A stretch of 64,000 bases of DNA from Shouchella clausii (GTDB lineage: Bacteria > Bacillota > Bacilli > Bacillales > Bacillaceae_D), in contig NZ_BCXJ01000001.1 of the NCBI RefSeq assembly GCF_001598215.1, positions 434,001-498,000 of the forward strand, given 5' to 3'. A program made the position numbers and the translations under genes. This document shows positions 1 through 8,272 of the stretch, in pieces. The notes below the pieces were generated by a model. That model searched no databases and was not told where the DNA came from. It was given only the letters and a program-made list of their open reading frames with translations. How positions within the stretch are numbered: position 1 is the first letter of the stretch; every line of letters starts with the position of its first letter.

Positions 1-596
1 AACCACTCAGCCCATTTAAAAGCGGTTTGCTTTGCATCGTTGACAGCCATTAATAGGCTATCGATTTTCCACTGACCAGCAGAATGAGGGGCAATCACTT
101 GGGCTTCCTTTAATTCGTTTAATCGCTCTTGGTCGGTTTCGTGCCAGTCAATAAAGAAAGGAAGGGGTAATTCTGACCCTTCTTCTTCACCGACGAATAG
201 GAGTGACCATTCCAACAGTTTGCCGTCGGGCCGTTTCCGGCTTAGAGGCACTGGGCCGTTCACGGTTAAGCCTTTTTGTTTGAATGTTTGTGCAAGCTTA
301 TTTAAATCCCGAGTGCGCAAACAAATTTTAGCGAAACCTTCAGTAAATTTATCACGTACAATGGTAGAAAAAGGACTGTAGGCTACATCCTGTGCTCCTA
401 CTTTGTCAAATAGGGGACGGTCATCAATGCTTAAAAACTCAATATACTCCATGCCGAAATGAAGCAACGTATTGTATGAGCCTCTTTGTTCGTGGCGTCC
501 TCCATAAACCGTGTGAAAGCCTTTATCAATAAAGCGCTCCTTTATCGTGTGTGCATTATCCACATAGTGAATCACATGATCAAAGGCAAGGACCAT
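1..596 (-). CDS. VOC/glyoxalase-like family protein (C-terminal part outside window)
   Basis: The reverse strand is open from an ATG at 596 to the window edge, about 198 residues. The start has a good ribosome binding site (AAGGAG eight bases upstream). The protein opens with MVLAFDHVIHYVDN and then GRHEQRGSYNTLLHF, the pattern of the glyoxalase_3-like branch of the vicinal oxygen chelate superfamily, where an N-terminal His and later acidic residues can hold a metal. Substrate cannot be told. The gene is probably monocistronic, since the next gene upstream faces away. The fold call is fairly safe; the function is open. Confidence 0.75.
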   Translation of the reverse strand, partial: MVLAFDHVIHYVDNAHTIKERFIDKGFHTVYGGRHEQRGSYNTLLHFGMEYIEFLSIDDRPLFDKVGAQDVAYSPFSTIVRDKFTEGFAKICLRTRDLNKLAQTFKQKGLTVNGPVPLSRKRPDGKLLEWSLLFVGEEEGSELPLPFFIDWHETDQERLNELKEAQVIAPHSAGQWKIDSLLMAVNDAKQTAFKWAEW

Positions 597-1010
597 CTCC
601 TTCACTCCTTCATTTGTTTATTAATCCTATTAATTTTATATGATTTATAAATTTAATAAATAAAGTTTAGGGGAAGGTCCTCAATGTGTCAACCACTTTT
701 GTTTTACAGTTTTGCAAAGAACTGTTTAGAAAAAAAAGGGTGTTGATGGTACAAGTTGGTGAATACGGAGAAGCGAAACGAGTGTGTGAGAAACAAGGTT
801 AAAGGAGGAAACGGACGCGTCTGTATTAAGTGTGCTTGCCCATCGAAACGAGAAGCCCTTGCCGTTTTTAGTCAACAGCGGTCATTTCATTCTTCTGGCA
901 AACATAGGCTGCAGGCTCGTTTTTCAACGACATCGATTGTTCGATGCCGATGGAATTCTCTAGCATGTACAATAGCAGTGGATATCAAAATAGGAAAAGG
1001 GGATCTGTAA
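597..1010. other. Intergenic stretch without a supported gene
   Basis: About 410 bases between the divergent VOC gene and the PEP-mutase-like gene. The first 70 bases are AT-rich and would hold the VOC promoter. An 84-codon open frame covers most of the rest, but it has no ribosome binding site and no family resemblance. I see no RNA motif that I recognise. Confidence 0.4.
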
Positions 1011-1832
1011 ATGAAACTACATGCGAAGAAACTAAAAACATTTCGACGTTTACACCAACAACCGTCAACGTTTGTACTCCCTAATGCGTGGGATGCGATG
1101 AGCGCAAAAATGTTTGAAGCTGGCGGTTTTAAAGCGATTGGAACAACGAGTGCCGGCATTGCTGCTTCCTTAGGTTACCCCGATGGCCAACATCTGCCTC
1201 GCGCTAAAATGGTTGATGCTGTAAGGAATATCGCCAATTCAGTAGCGATTCCCGTTAGTGCCGATATTGAAGCAGGATACGGGCAATCCGTTGCCGAGAT
1301 TGTGCAAACCGTAAAAGCAGTCGCAGCGGCTGGGGCAGTCGGCATTAACATTGAAGATGGAACAGGCGACCCTAGTAAACCTGTCTTCTCCATTTCCGAA
1401 CAAACAGAAAAAATCGCGGCCATTAAAGCCAACCATACGTCGCTATTTGTGAATGCCCGTACAGACATCTATTGGCTAAATATCGGCGATCCTTTATCCC
1501 GTTTCCAGGAAGCTACAAAGCGTGCAAAAGCTTACCAAGAAGCAGGCGCAGATTGCCTGTTTATTCCTGGGCTTACGGACAGGGGAGAAATACAAAAAAT
1601 GAGGGCGGCCATTTCTTGCCCGATCAATTTGTTGGTTGATCCGGAAATGCCCTCCCTCACGGAGTTGTCTGCAATAGGAATTGAAAGGCTAAGTTGCGGC
1701 TCTGCCCCATTTCGGGCAACCGCTACATTGCTTGCTGCCATTTGCGAACAGATCGTCAACGACCAAACGTTTTCCCATTTGACCAAGGATGTGCTTTCCT
1801 ATAGCAGCATAACGAAAATCATGAGTCAGTAG
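1011..1832 (+). CDS. Isocitrate lyase/phosphoenolpyruvate mutase family enzyme
   Basis: A 273-residue protein of the ICL/PEPM superfamily, TIM-barrel enzymes that make or break C-C or C-P bonds next to a carboxylate using Mg2+. Visible family marks are VLPNAWDAMSAKMFEAGGF near the start, GTTSAGIAASLGYPDG (about 44-59), the metal-binding stretch VSADIEAGYG (about 82-91) and INIEDGTG (about 111-118). The Cys of true isocitrate lyases (KKCGH motif) is absent, so a 2-methylisocitrate-lyase-like or oxaloacetate-decarboxylase-like role is likelier. The start follows AAAAGGGGATC. It converges with sdpI, and no terminator hairpin is obvious between the two. Confidence 0.8.
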   Translation: MKLHAKKLKTFRRLHQQPSTFVLPNAWDAMSAKMFEAGGFKAIGTTSAGIAASLGYPDGQHLPRAKMVDAVRNIANSVAIPVSADIEAGYGQSVAEIVQTVKAVAAAGAVGINIEDGTGDPSKPVFSISEQTEKIAAIKANHTSLFVNARTDIYWLNIGDPLSRFQEATKRAKAYQEAGADCLFIPGLTDRGEIQKMRAAISCPINLLVDPEMPSLTELSAIGIERLSCGSAPFRATATLLAAICEQIVNDQTFSHLTKDVLSYSSITKIMSQ

Positions 1833-1855
1833 ACGAGCTGATTGCTTTCAAGCGC

Positions 1856-2494
1856 CTAATGGCCGACGATTCGTTTATGAAGAATGTACGAGTAAGCCAT
1901 CGGTACGCCTACGAGTACAACAATCAGTCCAACGGACAAAACCGCACTGACGCTTCTCGGCAAAAACGGTTCGATGATAAGAAGCAAGCCCCCGCCTATA
2001 AACAGGCGGCCGCCAAGACGGTGTGTTTTTCGCCAAACCTCGTCATTGCTGATGGTCCACGGAGTTTTTATGCCAACAAACCAGTTAGGCTTAATCGTCT
2101 GCATGTAGTTTCCTAGAATAATAAAGAGGATTCCTATTGCAACGGGCACGACGCGATTGATTGAAACGGGGGCGCCTATGCCTGTGAGGACCGTCACAAT
2201 GCTAATGGCGAGAGAAAGGGCGATGAGCACGTTGCACATAATCGAATAGGTCCGTGTAAATTTGTTGTAGTTGTCTTTTTTCGGGTCTAGGCGGGGCAAG
2301 AATAGCAACATCGCATAAATGGCAATCAAGATTCCATTAAGAAGCAAGAAGGCAGAGAACGTTGGAGCATAGCGGTCCACTTCTCCATTCACTCCCCAAT
2401 GTACTGGCATTTCCGCAGGCAAGTGTTTATAAGCAAAAAGCCATACAAGCAGAGAAATCGTGATCGCTAAAAGCGGAAAGAGATGTTTTTTCAT
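1856..2494 (-). CDS. sdpI: SdpI family membrane protein (DUF1648)
   Basis: A 212-residue protein with about six hydrophobic segments. The N-terminal part carries the DUF1648 signature (AEMPVHWGVNGEVDRY, about 28-43) and the C-terminal half the SdpI domain (NYMQTIKPNWFVGIKTPWT, about 127-145). In B. subtilis SdpI protects the cell from the SdpC toxin and binds the repressor SdpR at the membrane. Here it overlaps the upstream sdpR by four bases (ATGA), the same two-gene arrangement. No sdpC-like toxin gene lies nearby, so the pair may act as orphan immunity or sense another signal. The start has GGAGGAAAACAATC upstream. Confidence 0.85.
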   Translation of the reverse strand: MKKHLFPLLAITISLLVWLFAYKHLPAEMPVHWGVNGEVDRYAPTFSAFLLLNGILIAIYAMLLFLPRLDPKKDNYNKFTRTYSIMCNVLIALSLAISIVTVLTGIGAPVSINRVVPVAIGILFIILGNYMQTIKPNWFVGIKTPWTISNDEVWRKTHRLGGRLFIGGGLLLIIEPFLPRSVSAVLSVGLIVVLVGVPMAYSYILHKRIVGH

Positions 2495-2763
2495 GATTGT
2501 TTTCCTCCTTTTTCAAAAAAGCCCATTGTCCAGGACAGCAGTTCCTGAAATACGGTTAAGTTGAGCGAGTAATAGACGAACTGACCTTTTTTCTCGTCCT
2601 GGACGAGATGAGCGGCCTTTAACAGTTTTAAATGCTGGGAAATGCTTGGCTTTGACATTTGAAAATGGTTCGCAATCTCGCCAGCGGTTAAATCTTGTTC
2701 TTTAAGCAAATCAAGGATTTTTCGCCTCGTTGGATCGGCTAACGCTTTAAATGCTTCGTGCAT
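2491..2763 (-). CDS. sdpR: ArsR-family repressor, SdpR-like
   Basis: A 90-residue winged helix-turn-helix protein starting MHEAFKALADPTRRKILDLL, the classic ArsR opening, followed by the recognition helix MSKPSISQHLKLLKAAHLV and a beta-wing (KKGQFVYYSLN). I place the start at 2763, seven bases after AGGAGG, rather than at a GTG 21 bases upstream that lacks a site. There is no ArsR metal-binding ELCVCDL motif, which fits the SdpR type that answers to SdpI rather than metal. It probably represses its own sdpRI operon. Confidence 0.85.
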   Translation of the reverse strand: MHEAFKALADPTRRKILDLLKEQDLTAGEIANHFQMSKPSISQHLKLLKAAHLVQDEKKGQFVYYSLNLTVFQELLSWTMGFFEKGGKQS

Positions 2764-2891
2764 CAGGAGCCTCCTTTCAAACACGATACATTTAAGTAAT
2801 TAAGAAATTACTTAAATACTTAACTAATGTAAGCATACAGGAATACCGTCTAATTTTCAAGTGCCCTGTTGGCAAGCTGGAAGAAGAAACG

Positions 2892-2911
2892 TTAATTAAA
2901 CGTTTGTTTAA
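2892..2911 (-). promoter_or_regulatory. 20-bp palindromic operator candidate upstream of sdpR
   Basis: The reverse strand reads TTAAACAAACGTTTAATTAA, a dyad centred on ACGT. The same 20-mer with one change occurs at 41710-41729 upstream of the DJ-1/PfpI gene. A central CG inside AAACGTTT is typical of LacI-family operators. The regulator is unknown. Confidence 0.45.
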
Positions 2912-2920
2912 TGGACAAGA

Positions 2921-3823
2921 TCACTTGCCGTACTTGAAACGAGTTTGTTTGCAATGGGAAATAAACCGTTGGACGAGTTCATTTTGCCGCTCCTGTTTTC
3001 TCGTGCAGATGGCAATGTTGTTGATGATGTGGACATGTTCGACATAGACGCGCGCTAAATCGCCCCGTTTAATATGTTCCTTCGCTACTAAAGAGGAAAC
3101 GAAATTGACGCCAAAACCAGCCATAACAGCAGAAAGGGCTTCGTTCAATCCACTGAATTGCAAAGCAATCGTTGGCGGTTTTACTTGGTTGGCCTGGCAT
3201 AATGCAAATAATTGCGCCCTTGTCGAGCTGCCTTTTTCGCGCATGACAAATGGCTCAACGACCACTTCCGCCAACGTAACTCGTTGATTGGCCAATCGAT
3301 GGGAGGGAGCGGCCACAAACCAAAGCTCATCTTCTAACCATGCATCCCAAACAAATTCTTCCACACGTTTGTCGATGCTGCCTGCATACATCGCTACATC
3401 CACTTTGTAACGGGCCAGTTTTTCAAATGCCTGTTGGGAATTGACCGTTTCAATTTGCAAATCGATTGTAGGATGCTGTACTTTGAATGCTCCTGCTAAC
3501 TGTGGCAATAAGAAGTTTGCAGGAAGATAAGTGGCAGCGACATGGATGTGCCCCGCGCCTACATCGCGAAATTCTTGAACAAATGCTTCAATATGGGCTT
3601 CAACCGCGAATAACGTTTCCGCTTTGTCAGCAAGCTGTTTTCCAAATGGCGTAGGCACAATCCCCCTGCCCTCCTTTTGCAGCAAAGGCATGTCTAATTC
3701 GGCTTCAAACGCTTTTAGTTGGCTAGAAACAGCTGGTTGGCTAATGTGCAAAGCTTGTGCTGCTTTGGTGATGGTTCCTGTGCGCACCACCGTATAAAAC
3801 AACCGAAGTCCATGAAGATTCAT
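2921..3823 (-). CDS. LysR-family transcriptional regulator
   Basis: A 300-residue LysR protein. The N-terminal helix-turn-helix is seen in MNLHGLRLFYTVVRTGTI and AALHISQPAVSSQLKAFE, followed by a periplasmic-binding-like effector domain (about 90-290) with the typical LPQLAGAF opening. The start at 3823 has GGGGGTGA upstream; a longer frame without a ribosome site was dropped. It is divergent from an O-methyltransferase gene. The 119-base gap holds an ATAA-N7-TTAT dyad at 3841-3855, a plausible LysR box, so the methyltransferase is its likely target. It resembles CysL/YwfK-type regulators in length and layout, but the effector cannot be named. Confidence 0.85.
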   Translation of the reverse strand: MNLHGLRLFYTVVRTGTITKAAQALHISQPAVSSQLKAFEAELDMPLLQKEGRGIVPTPFGKQLADKAETLFAVEAHIEAFVQEFRDVGAGHIHVAATYLPANFLLPQLAGAFKVQHPTIDLQIETVNSQQAFEKLARYKVDVAMYAGSIDKRVEEFVWDAWLEDELWFVAAPSHRLANQRVTLAEVVVEPFVMREKGSSTRAQLFALCQANQVKPPTIALQFSGLNEALSAVMAGFGVNFVSSLVAKEHIKRGDLARVYVEHVHIINNIAICTRKQERQNELVQRFISHCKQTRFKYGK

Positions 3824-3942
3824 TCCGTCACCCCCAATATATAAACCATTGTTATAGATACCTAAAAAAGATCGATTATTTTTATAGTTATGTCGAGTAT
3901 ACACTAGAATTGTAAGCAAAATAACGAAAAGGGGTTGGGAAT

Positions 3943-4602
3943 GTGGAAAAGCAAACTTGGCAGTTCGTTGATTCGTATATGACGGAACGTTTGCGGATAG
4001 GGGATGAAGGTCTGGACGCAGCTTTAGCGAATAACCGCCAAAAGGGGTTGCCAGCTATTGATGTTTCGCCAACACAGGGGAAGCTTTTGACGCTGTTAGC
4101 AAGAATGAAAGGGGCCAAGCGCGTTCTTGAAATTGGTACGCTCGGCGGCTACAGCACGATTTGCTTGGCGCAAGGGCTGTCAGACACGGGAAAAATCGTT
4201 ACGTTGGAATATGAACCAAAACATGCTGCTTGTGCAAAGGAGAACATTGCTTTTGCCGGATATGCCGATCAGGTCGATATCATGGTGGGCCCCGCTCTTG
4301 AAAGCTTGCCTATCCTTCACCAGCAGCAATCGTTTGACTTCATTTTTATCGATGCCGATAAGCCTAACAATCCCCATTACTTAAAGTGGGCATTGAAATT
4401 GGCTGTTCCAGGCGCTGTCCTGATTGCTGACAACGTCATTCGCGACGGGGAAGTATTAAACGGCCATAGCACGGATCCCCGTGTCCAAGGCATCCGCACA
4501 TTTGTAGAATTATTGGAGCAAGAGGAACGGATTGAGGCGACTGCGATCCAGACAGTAGGCGAAAAAGGCTATGATGGCTTTATTTTAGGGATCGTTCACT
4601 AA
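3943..4602 (+). CDS. SAM-dependent O-methyltransferase
   Basis: A 219-residue class I methyltransferase of the catechol/caffeoyl-CoA O-methyltransferase family. The SAM-binding motif is VLEIGTLGGYSTICLAQGL (about 61-79). The acidic motif after strand beta-2 is TLEYEP, and the metal/catalytic region is FIFIDADKPNNPHY (about 133-146) with a later ADNVIRDGEV. The start is GTG at 3943 after AAGGGGTTGGGA; an ATG two bases earlier is in another frame. It transfers methyl groups to small hydroxylated molecules, substrate unknown. It is monocistronic, with a terminator about 50 bases downstream. Confidence 0.85.
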   Translation: MEKQTWQFVDSYMTERLRIGDEGLDAALANNRQKGLPAIDVSPTQGKLLTLLARMKGAKRVLEIGTLGGYSTICLAQGLSDTGKIVTLEYEPKHAACAKENIAFAGYADQVDIMVGPALESLPILHQQQSFDFIFIDADKPNNPHYLKWALKLAVPGAVLIADNVIRDGEVLNGHSTDPRVQGIRTFVELLEQEERIEATAIQTVGEKGYDGFILGIVH

Positions 4603-4650
4603 TATAAAACACACGATGAAGAGAGGGCGACACCAATTTTAGGCAAGGGG

Positions 4651-4684
4651 AAGCGGGCTTCAAAAAAGAGCCTGCTTTTTTCGT
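4651..4684 (+). terminator. Rho-independent terminator after the O-methyltransferase
   Basis: Arms AAGCGGGCT and AGCCTGCTT with one G-U pair, followed by a run of T. Confidence 0.7.
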
Positions 4685-4838
4685 GCATTTTTCAGTTAAC
4701 CGCAAAGGTGATCCATTGATTTGGATGACCCTAGTATGACTAATGTTGTGGGGGTAAGGGTTTCTGAATGATTTGACTTAAATGAAAGATTGTGGAAAGA
4801 GATGAAATAAAAAGTTTGAGCGCTCCCAAAAAAAGTGT

Positions 4839-4876
4839 TTGACATACTTAAAAAAATTTTTTAGTATATCTAATAT
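4839..4876 (+). promoter_or_regulatory. Promoter and operator-like palindrome of the ureide operon
   Basis: TTGACA at 4839-4844 is a perfect -35 box; possible -10 hexamers lie at 4863-4870. The stretch 4844-4868 is a near-perfect dyad, with arms ATACTTAAAAAA and ATTTTTTAGTAT, that covers the whole spacer. This is where a repressor, perhaps the YheO-like protein encoded directly downstream, would block RNA polymerase. Confidence 0.5.
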
Positions 4877-4898
4877 AAAGTTAGTAGGAGGGTAGGTT

Positions 4899-5570
4899 GT
4901 GGAAAGGATCGAAGATGAGTTGCCTTTTCTGACTTCACTAATGAAAGGCATTGCCAATCAATTTGGCGACTCATGTGAAGTTGTTCTTCTGGATCTTATT
5001 CAGTACGAGGAATATGGAAGCGGTTTAATTGTACACATTGAAAATGGCCATGTGACCGGAAGAAAAGTGGGCGACAGTGGAACAAACATAGGACTAGAGG
5101 TATTAAGGGGGAGTGTCGTTGAAGGAGACAAGTACAATTATTTAACGAAAACGAAGAGTGGTCGAATGCTTAAATCGACAACCATGTATTTTCGCAATAT
5201 GGAAAAGGTACCAATCGGCTGTATTTGTATTAATGTTGATATTACCGATTTAATGATGTCTGAATCAGCCATTCATCAATTTATTGAATTAGAAGGCTTG
5301 CGAACAGATGTAAATGAGGTTTTTGTTAACAATGTGAATGATGTGTTGGATGTGTTGATTCAAGAAGCTCAAGACCACGTGGGCAAGCCTGTTGCTTTAA
5401 TGGGCAAGGACGACAAGATAAAAGGGGTGGAATACTTAGATAAAAAAGGCGCGTTTCTGATAAAGAAATCAGGCGATAAAATTTGTGAATACTATGCAAT
5501 TTCGAAGTTCACTCTTTATAACTATTTAGATACAATTCGAGCTGCTGAAAAGAAAGGGAGATTAGGATGA
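4899..5570 (+). CDS. YheO/DauR-type PAS-HTH transcriptional regulator
   Basis: A 223-residue regulator. Residues 1-120 form a YheO-type PAS domain (VVLLDL, then NGHVTGRKVGDSGTNIGLEVLRG). The C-terminal 60 residues form a DauR-like helix-turn-helix (LDKKGAFLIKKSGDKICEYY, then SKFTLYNYLDTIRA). Family members such as DauR control D-amino acid use, so a ligand from the ureide or amino-acid pathway encoded downstream is plausible. GTG start after GTAGGAGGG. It is the first gene of the operon and overlaps ridA by four bases, so it is very probably autoregulatory, with the dyad at 4844-4868 as candidate operator. Confidence 0.8.
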   Translation: MERIEDELPFLTSLMKGIANQFGDSCEVVLLDLIQYEEYGSGLIVHIENGHVTGRKVGDSGTNIGLEVLRGSVVEGDKYNYLTKTKSGRMLKSTTMYFRNMEKVPIGCICINVDITDLMMSESAIHQFIELEGLRTDVNEVFVNNVNDVLDVLIQEAQDHVGKPVALMGKDDKIKGVEYLDKKGAFLIKKSGDKICEYYAISKFTLYNYLDTIRAAEKKGRLG

Positions 5571-5944
5571 AAGAAGAAATTAAAACAGCCTTAGCACCGA
5601 TGCCTGGAGGGCATTTTTCTCAAGGAATTAAAGTCAATAACAGAATATACGTAGCAGGGCAAGTTCCGATAAATGCAGAGACAGGCAAAATGCCAAATAC
5701 AATTGAGGAGCAAACAAGGCAAGCATTAATAAATATTAAACATGTACTGGCTGCGGCTGGCGCAAGCTTAGAGCATGTCGTTAAGGTGAATACCTATTTA
5801 ACCGATTTGGATGACTTCGATAAATACAACGAAGTTTACAAAGAGTTTTTTAAGGAGCCGCTGCCAGTAAGAACAACTTGTGGCTGCCAATTAAAAGGCA
5901 TTCCGATTGAAATTGACGCAATTGCCGAATTGGATGATGAATAA
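5567..5944 (+). CDS. RidA family (YjgF/YER057c/UK114) deaminase
   Basis: A 125-residue RidA-fold protein, the usual family length. Landmarks are FSQGIKVNNRIYVAGQVP (about 18-35), the conserved Arg in PVRTTC (about 104) that holds the substrate carboxylate, and the C-terminal IEIDAIAELDD. RidA proteins hydrolyse reactive enamines/imines such as 2-aminoacrylate. RutC of the pyrimidine-degrading Rut pathway belongs to this superfamily, so a role in removing an enamine intermediate or nitrogen adduct of the ureide pathway is reasonable. It overlaps the regulator upstream by four bases and is followed 40 bases later by the SDR gene. Confidence 0.85.
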   Translation: MKEEIKTALAPMPGGHFSQGIKVNNRIYVAGQVPINAETGKMPNTIEEQTRQALINIKHVLAAAGASLEHVVKVNTYLTDLDDFDKYNEVYKEFFKEPLPVRTTCGCQLKGIPIEIDAIAELDDE

Positions 5945-5984
5945 TCTTATTTGGCTTTCAAAAATCAAACGGCGGTGATAGAAG

Positions 5985-6740
5985 ATGAAATTAGAAGGAA
6001 AGGTAGCTATTATCACGGGAGCTGGACCGGGAAATGGAATAGGCAGAGAAATCGCCCGTGCTTTTTCGAAGGAAGGGGCAACATTATCGCTTCATTACTT
6101 AGCAAGGAATGAGCAAGTAAAAGAGGCCTTTTTTGAAGAAGTAAAGGATTATGGATCGGATGTTTGTGTAGTTGAGGGGGATATTTCCAAAGAAGAAACA
6201 GCAAGAAGCTTAATCACGAAAACGCTAGATAAATATGGGAAAATTGACATTTTAATAAATAATGCCGGAATTTCTACACCGGCATTATTAAAAGATATGT
6301 CCGTATCCAATTGGGATCGGATGATCGAAGTCAATTTAAGAAGTGTGTTCTTAACAACGAGATTGGCGATTCCTTCCATGATTGCCCAACGTTTTGGGAG
6401 AGTCATTAATATTTCCTCCCAAGTAGGACAAAAGGGAAGCATAGAGCATTGCCATTATGCGGCTGCAAAAGCAGGGGTGATTGGCTTTACGAAATCACTC
6501 GCCATGGAAGTAGGTCCATATGGGATTACAGCAAATTGTATTGCTCCTGGTCCGATTGAAACTCAGTTAATGAGTGAGGTGAGTGAAGAATGGAGAAATA
6601 AGAAGTTGAAAGAGTTGGTCATTCCAAGGTTTGGCAAAGCAAATGAAGTTGCGCCTACAGCAGTATTTTTAGCTAGTCCTGATGGCAACCTTTATACCGG
6701 ACAAACATTAGGACCGAATTGTGGCGATGTGATGCTTTAA
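5985..6740 (+). CDS. SDR family NAD(P)-dependent oxidoreductase
   Basis: A 251-residue classical short-chain dehydrogenase, FabG-like. The cofactor motif is TGAGPGNGIGREIA (about 10-23), the NNAG motif is at about 90, the catalytic Ser is in INISSQVGQ and the YxxxK pair in YAAAKAG (about 159-165). GPIETQLM follows, as in the family. It would oxidise or reduce an alcohol/ketone. Its place between RidA and the permease suggests it handles a pathway intermediate such as a hydroxy or semialdehyde product. Substrate unknown. Ribosome site GGTGATAGAAG. Confidence 0.8.
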   Translation: MKLEGKVAIITGAGPGNGIGREIARAFSKEGATLSLHYLARNEQVKEAFFEEVKDYGSDVCVVEGDISKEETARSLITKTLDKYGKIDILINNAGISTPALLKDMSVSNWDRMIEVNLRSVFLTTRLAIPSMIAQRFGRVINISSQVGQKGSIEHCHYAAAKAGVIGFTKSLAMEVGPYGITANCIAPGPIETQLMSEVSEEWRNKKLKELVIPRFGKANEVAPTAVFLASPDGNLYTGQTLGPNCGDVML

Positions 6741-6759
6741 ATATGCTTCAACCAAAAAA

Positions 6760-6773
6760 TGTATACGTTTACA
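6760..6773 (+). promoter_or_regulatory. cre-like site before the permease gene
   Basis: TGTATACGTTTACA matches the CcpA consensus TGWAANCGNTNWCA at all but one fixed position. It lies in the 65-base gap between the SDR and NCS1 genes and may reduce transcription of the distal operon when glucose is present. Confidence 0.45.
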
Positions 6774-6805
6774 AAATCCGATTTTTTATTGAAGGGGGAA
6801 GATGA

Positions 6806-8272
6806 ATGGAATTCAACAAAGGTATTTTAAAAGTGAAGCCAGATCCTTCTTTGCATAATGCCGATTTAGCTCCAGTATCAGGAGCTAAAAAAGGCTGGAC
6901 ATGGTGGTCCTATTCAGCCATTTGGATGGGAATCGTGCATAATTTAGTTGCTTGGCAAGTAGCGGCGCATTTAATGGCCGTTGGCTTAAGTTTTTGGCAA
7001 GCGTTGTTGTGTATTTTAGTAGCGTATGCCGTTGCTTTTATCGCGATCCTTTTCAATAGCTACTCGGGGGCCAAATACGGCGTACCGTTTCCAGTGCTAA
7101 TTCGAGCTGCTTTTGGGACTAAAGGGGCCCATCTTCCCGTCTTCATTCGGGCTGTTTTAGGCGTGTTTTGGTTTGGCGTCCATATGTATTTAGGAAGTAT
7201 GGCGGTTAATGCGATATTAGGTGCTTCGTTTTCCTTCTGGGAAAGTTTAGGGGAGTACAGATTGTTAGGAATGGGTTTAAATAGTTTTATTGCCTATGTC
7301 ATTACTTGGATCCTCCATGCTTATATTATTACACACGATATTGAACGAGTAAGGAAATTTGAGAACTGGGCTGGACCATTGGTCATGATCGTAGGGTTAG
7401 GGCTTGTCTGGTGGGCAATGGAGCAAGCCAATGGTTTAGGAAACCTAGTGTCTATCCCTAGTACCGTTTCGGGAACAGAGTTTTGGATTACATTCTTCTT
7501 AGGAATGTCAGCGTTGCTCGGTACGGTCGCGACTTTAATTTTAAACATATCGGATTTAACAAGATTTTCAAGAAGCCAGAAAGATCATATGGTCGGACAA
7601 GGGATTGGCATGCCGTTAATGTTTGTGTTGTTTTCGGTCATGGCTCTCCTAACAACCGCTGGTACCATGATTGCGTTTGGTGAAGCAATTACGAATCCGA
7701 TCGACGTCTTAACACGTTTCGACCACCCCCTTATTGTGATTCTCGGCGCTGTTTCCATATTAGTGTCTACGCTTTCTGTTAATGTGGCAACGAACGGAGT
7801 CGCAGTAGGTTACGATCTAACTAGTTTGATGCCCACTAGACTGAATTTTGGAAAATCAGCCCTTATTGCCATCATTATTGGGGCGATTTCAGCTCCTTGG
7901 TTATGGTATCAAGAAGGAGGATCGTTTGACCTTGTCATGGGGGCAGTTGGTGCTACAATGGGTCCTGTTCTTGGCGTTATGCTTGTAGACTTTTTCATCA
8001 TCCGCAAAATGAATTATGATGTTGATAGTTTGTTCATACACACTGGCCAATATGGTGGGTGGAATAAAAGTGCAATCGCATCCTTTGTAATTGGCATTGT
8101 TGCAGCCTTTATTGGTCTGATTATTCCGTCACTGAGCATTCTCTATAGTTTTAACTGGTTTATAGGCGTAGGAATTGCTGGGGTGACTTACCTATTACTT
8201 ATGTGGTCGAAACGGAGTTCGAGTGTGATGAATACCAATCTTACTGAGGAGGAGATTGCGAATGATAAGTAA
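6806..8272 (+). CDS. NCS1 family nucleobase/hydantoin permease
   Basis: A 488-residue membrane protein with about twelve hydrophobic segments, typical of the nucleobase-cation-symport-1 family (Mhp1 hydantoin permease, PucI, CodB). Landmarks are the N-terminal NADLAPV, WTWWSYSAIWMGIVHNLVAW (about 31-50) and GAKYGVPFPVLIRAAFGTKG (about 89-108). It probably brings in the hydantoin, allantoin or dihydropyrimidine opened by the two hydrolases that follow. ATG start after GAAGGGGGAAGATGA. Its end overlaps the amidohydrolase gene by 11 bases, indicating tight co-translation. Confidence 0.85.
   Translation: MEFNKGILKVKPDPSLHNADLAPVSGAKKGWTWWSYSAIWMGIVHNLVAWQVAAHLMAVGLSFWQALLCILVAYAVAFIAILFNSYSGAKYGVPFPVLIRAAFGTKGAHLPVFIRAVLGVFWFGVHMYLGSMAVNAILGASFSFWESLGEYRLLGMGLNSFIAYVITWILHAYIITHDIERVRKFENWAGPLVMIVGLGLVWWAMEQANGLGNLVSIPSTVSGTEFWITFFLGMSALLGTVATLILNISDLTRFSRSQKDHMVGQGIGMPLMFVLFSVMALLTTAGTMIAFGEAITNPIDVLTRFDHPLIVILGAVSILVSTLSVNVATNGVAVGYDLTSLMPTRLNFGKSALIAIIIGAISAPWLWYQEGGSFDLVMGAVGATMGPVLGVMLVDFFIIRKMNYDVDSLFIHTGQYGGWNKSAIASFVIGIVAAFIGLIIPSLSILYSFNWFIGVGIAGVTYLLLMWSKRSSSVMNTNLTEEEIANDK

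Noticed and set aside
756-1010. 84-codon open frame before the PEP-mutase-like gene
   Set aside because: No ribosome site, no domain likeness and an odd Cys/Arg-rich composition; looks like chance.
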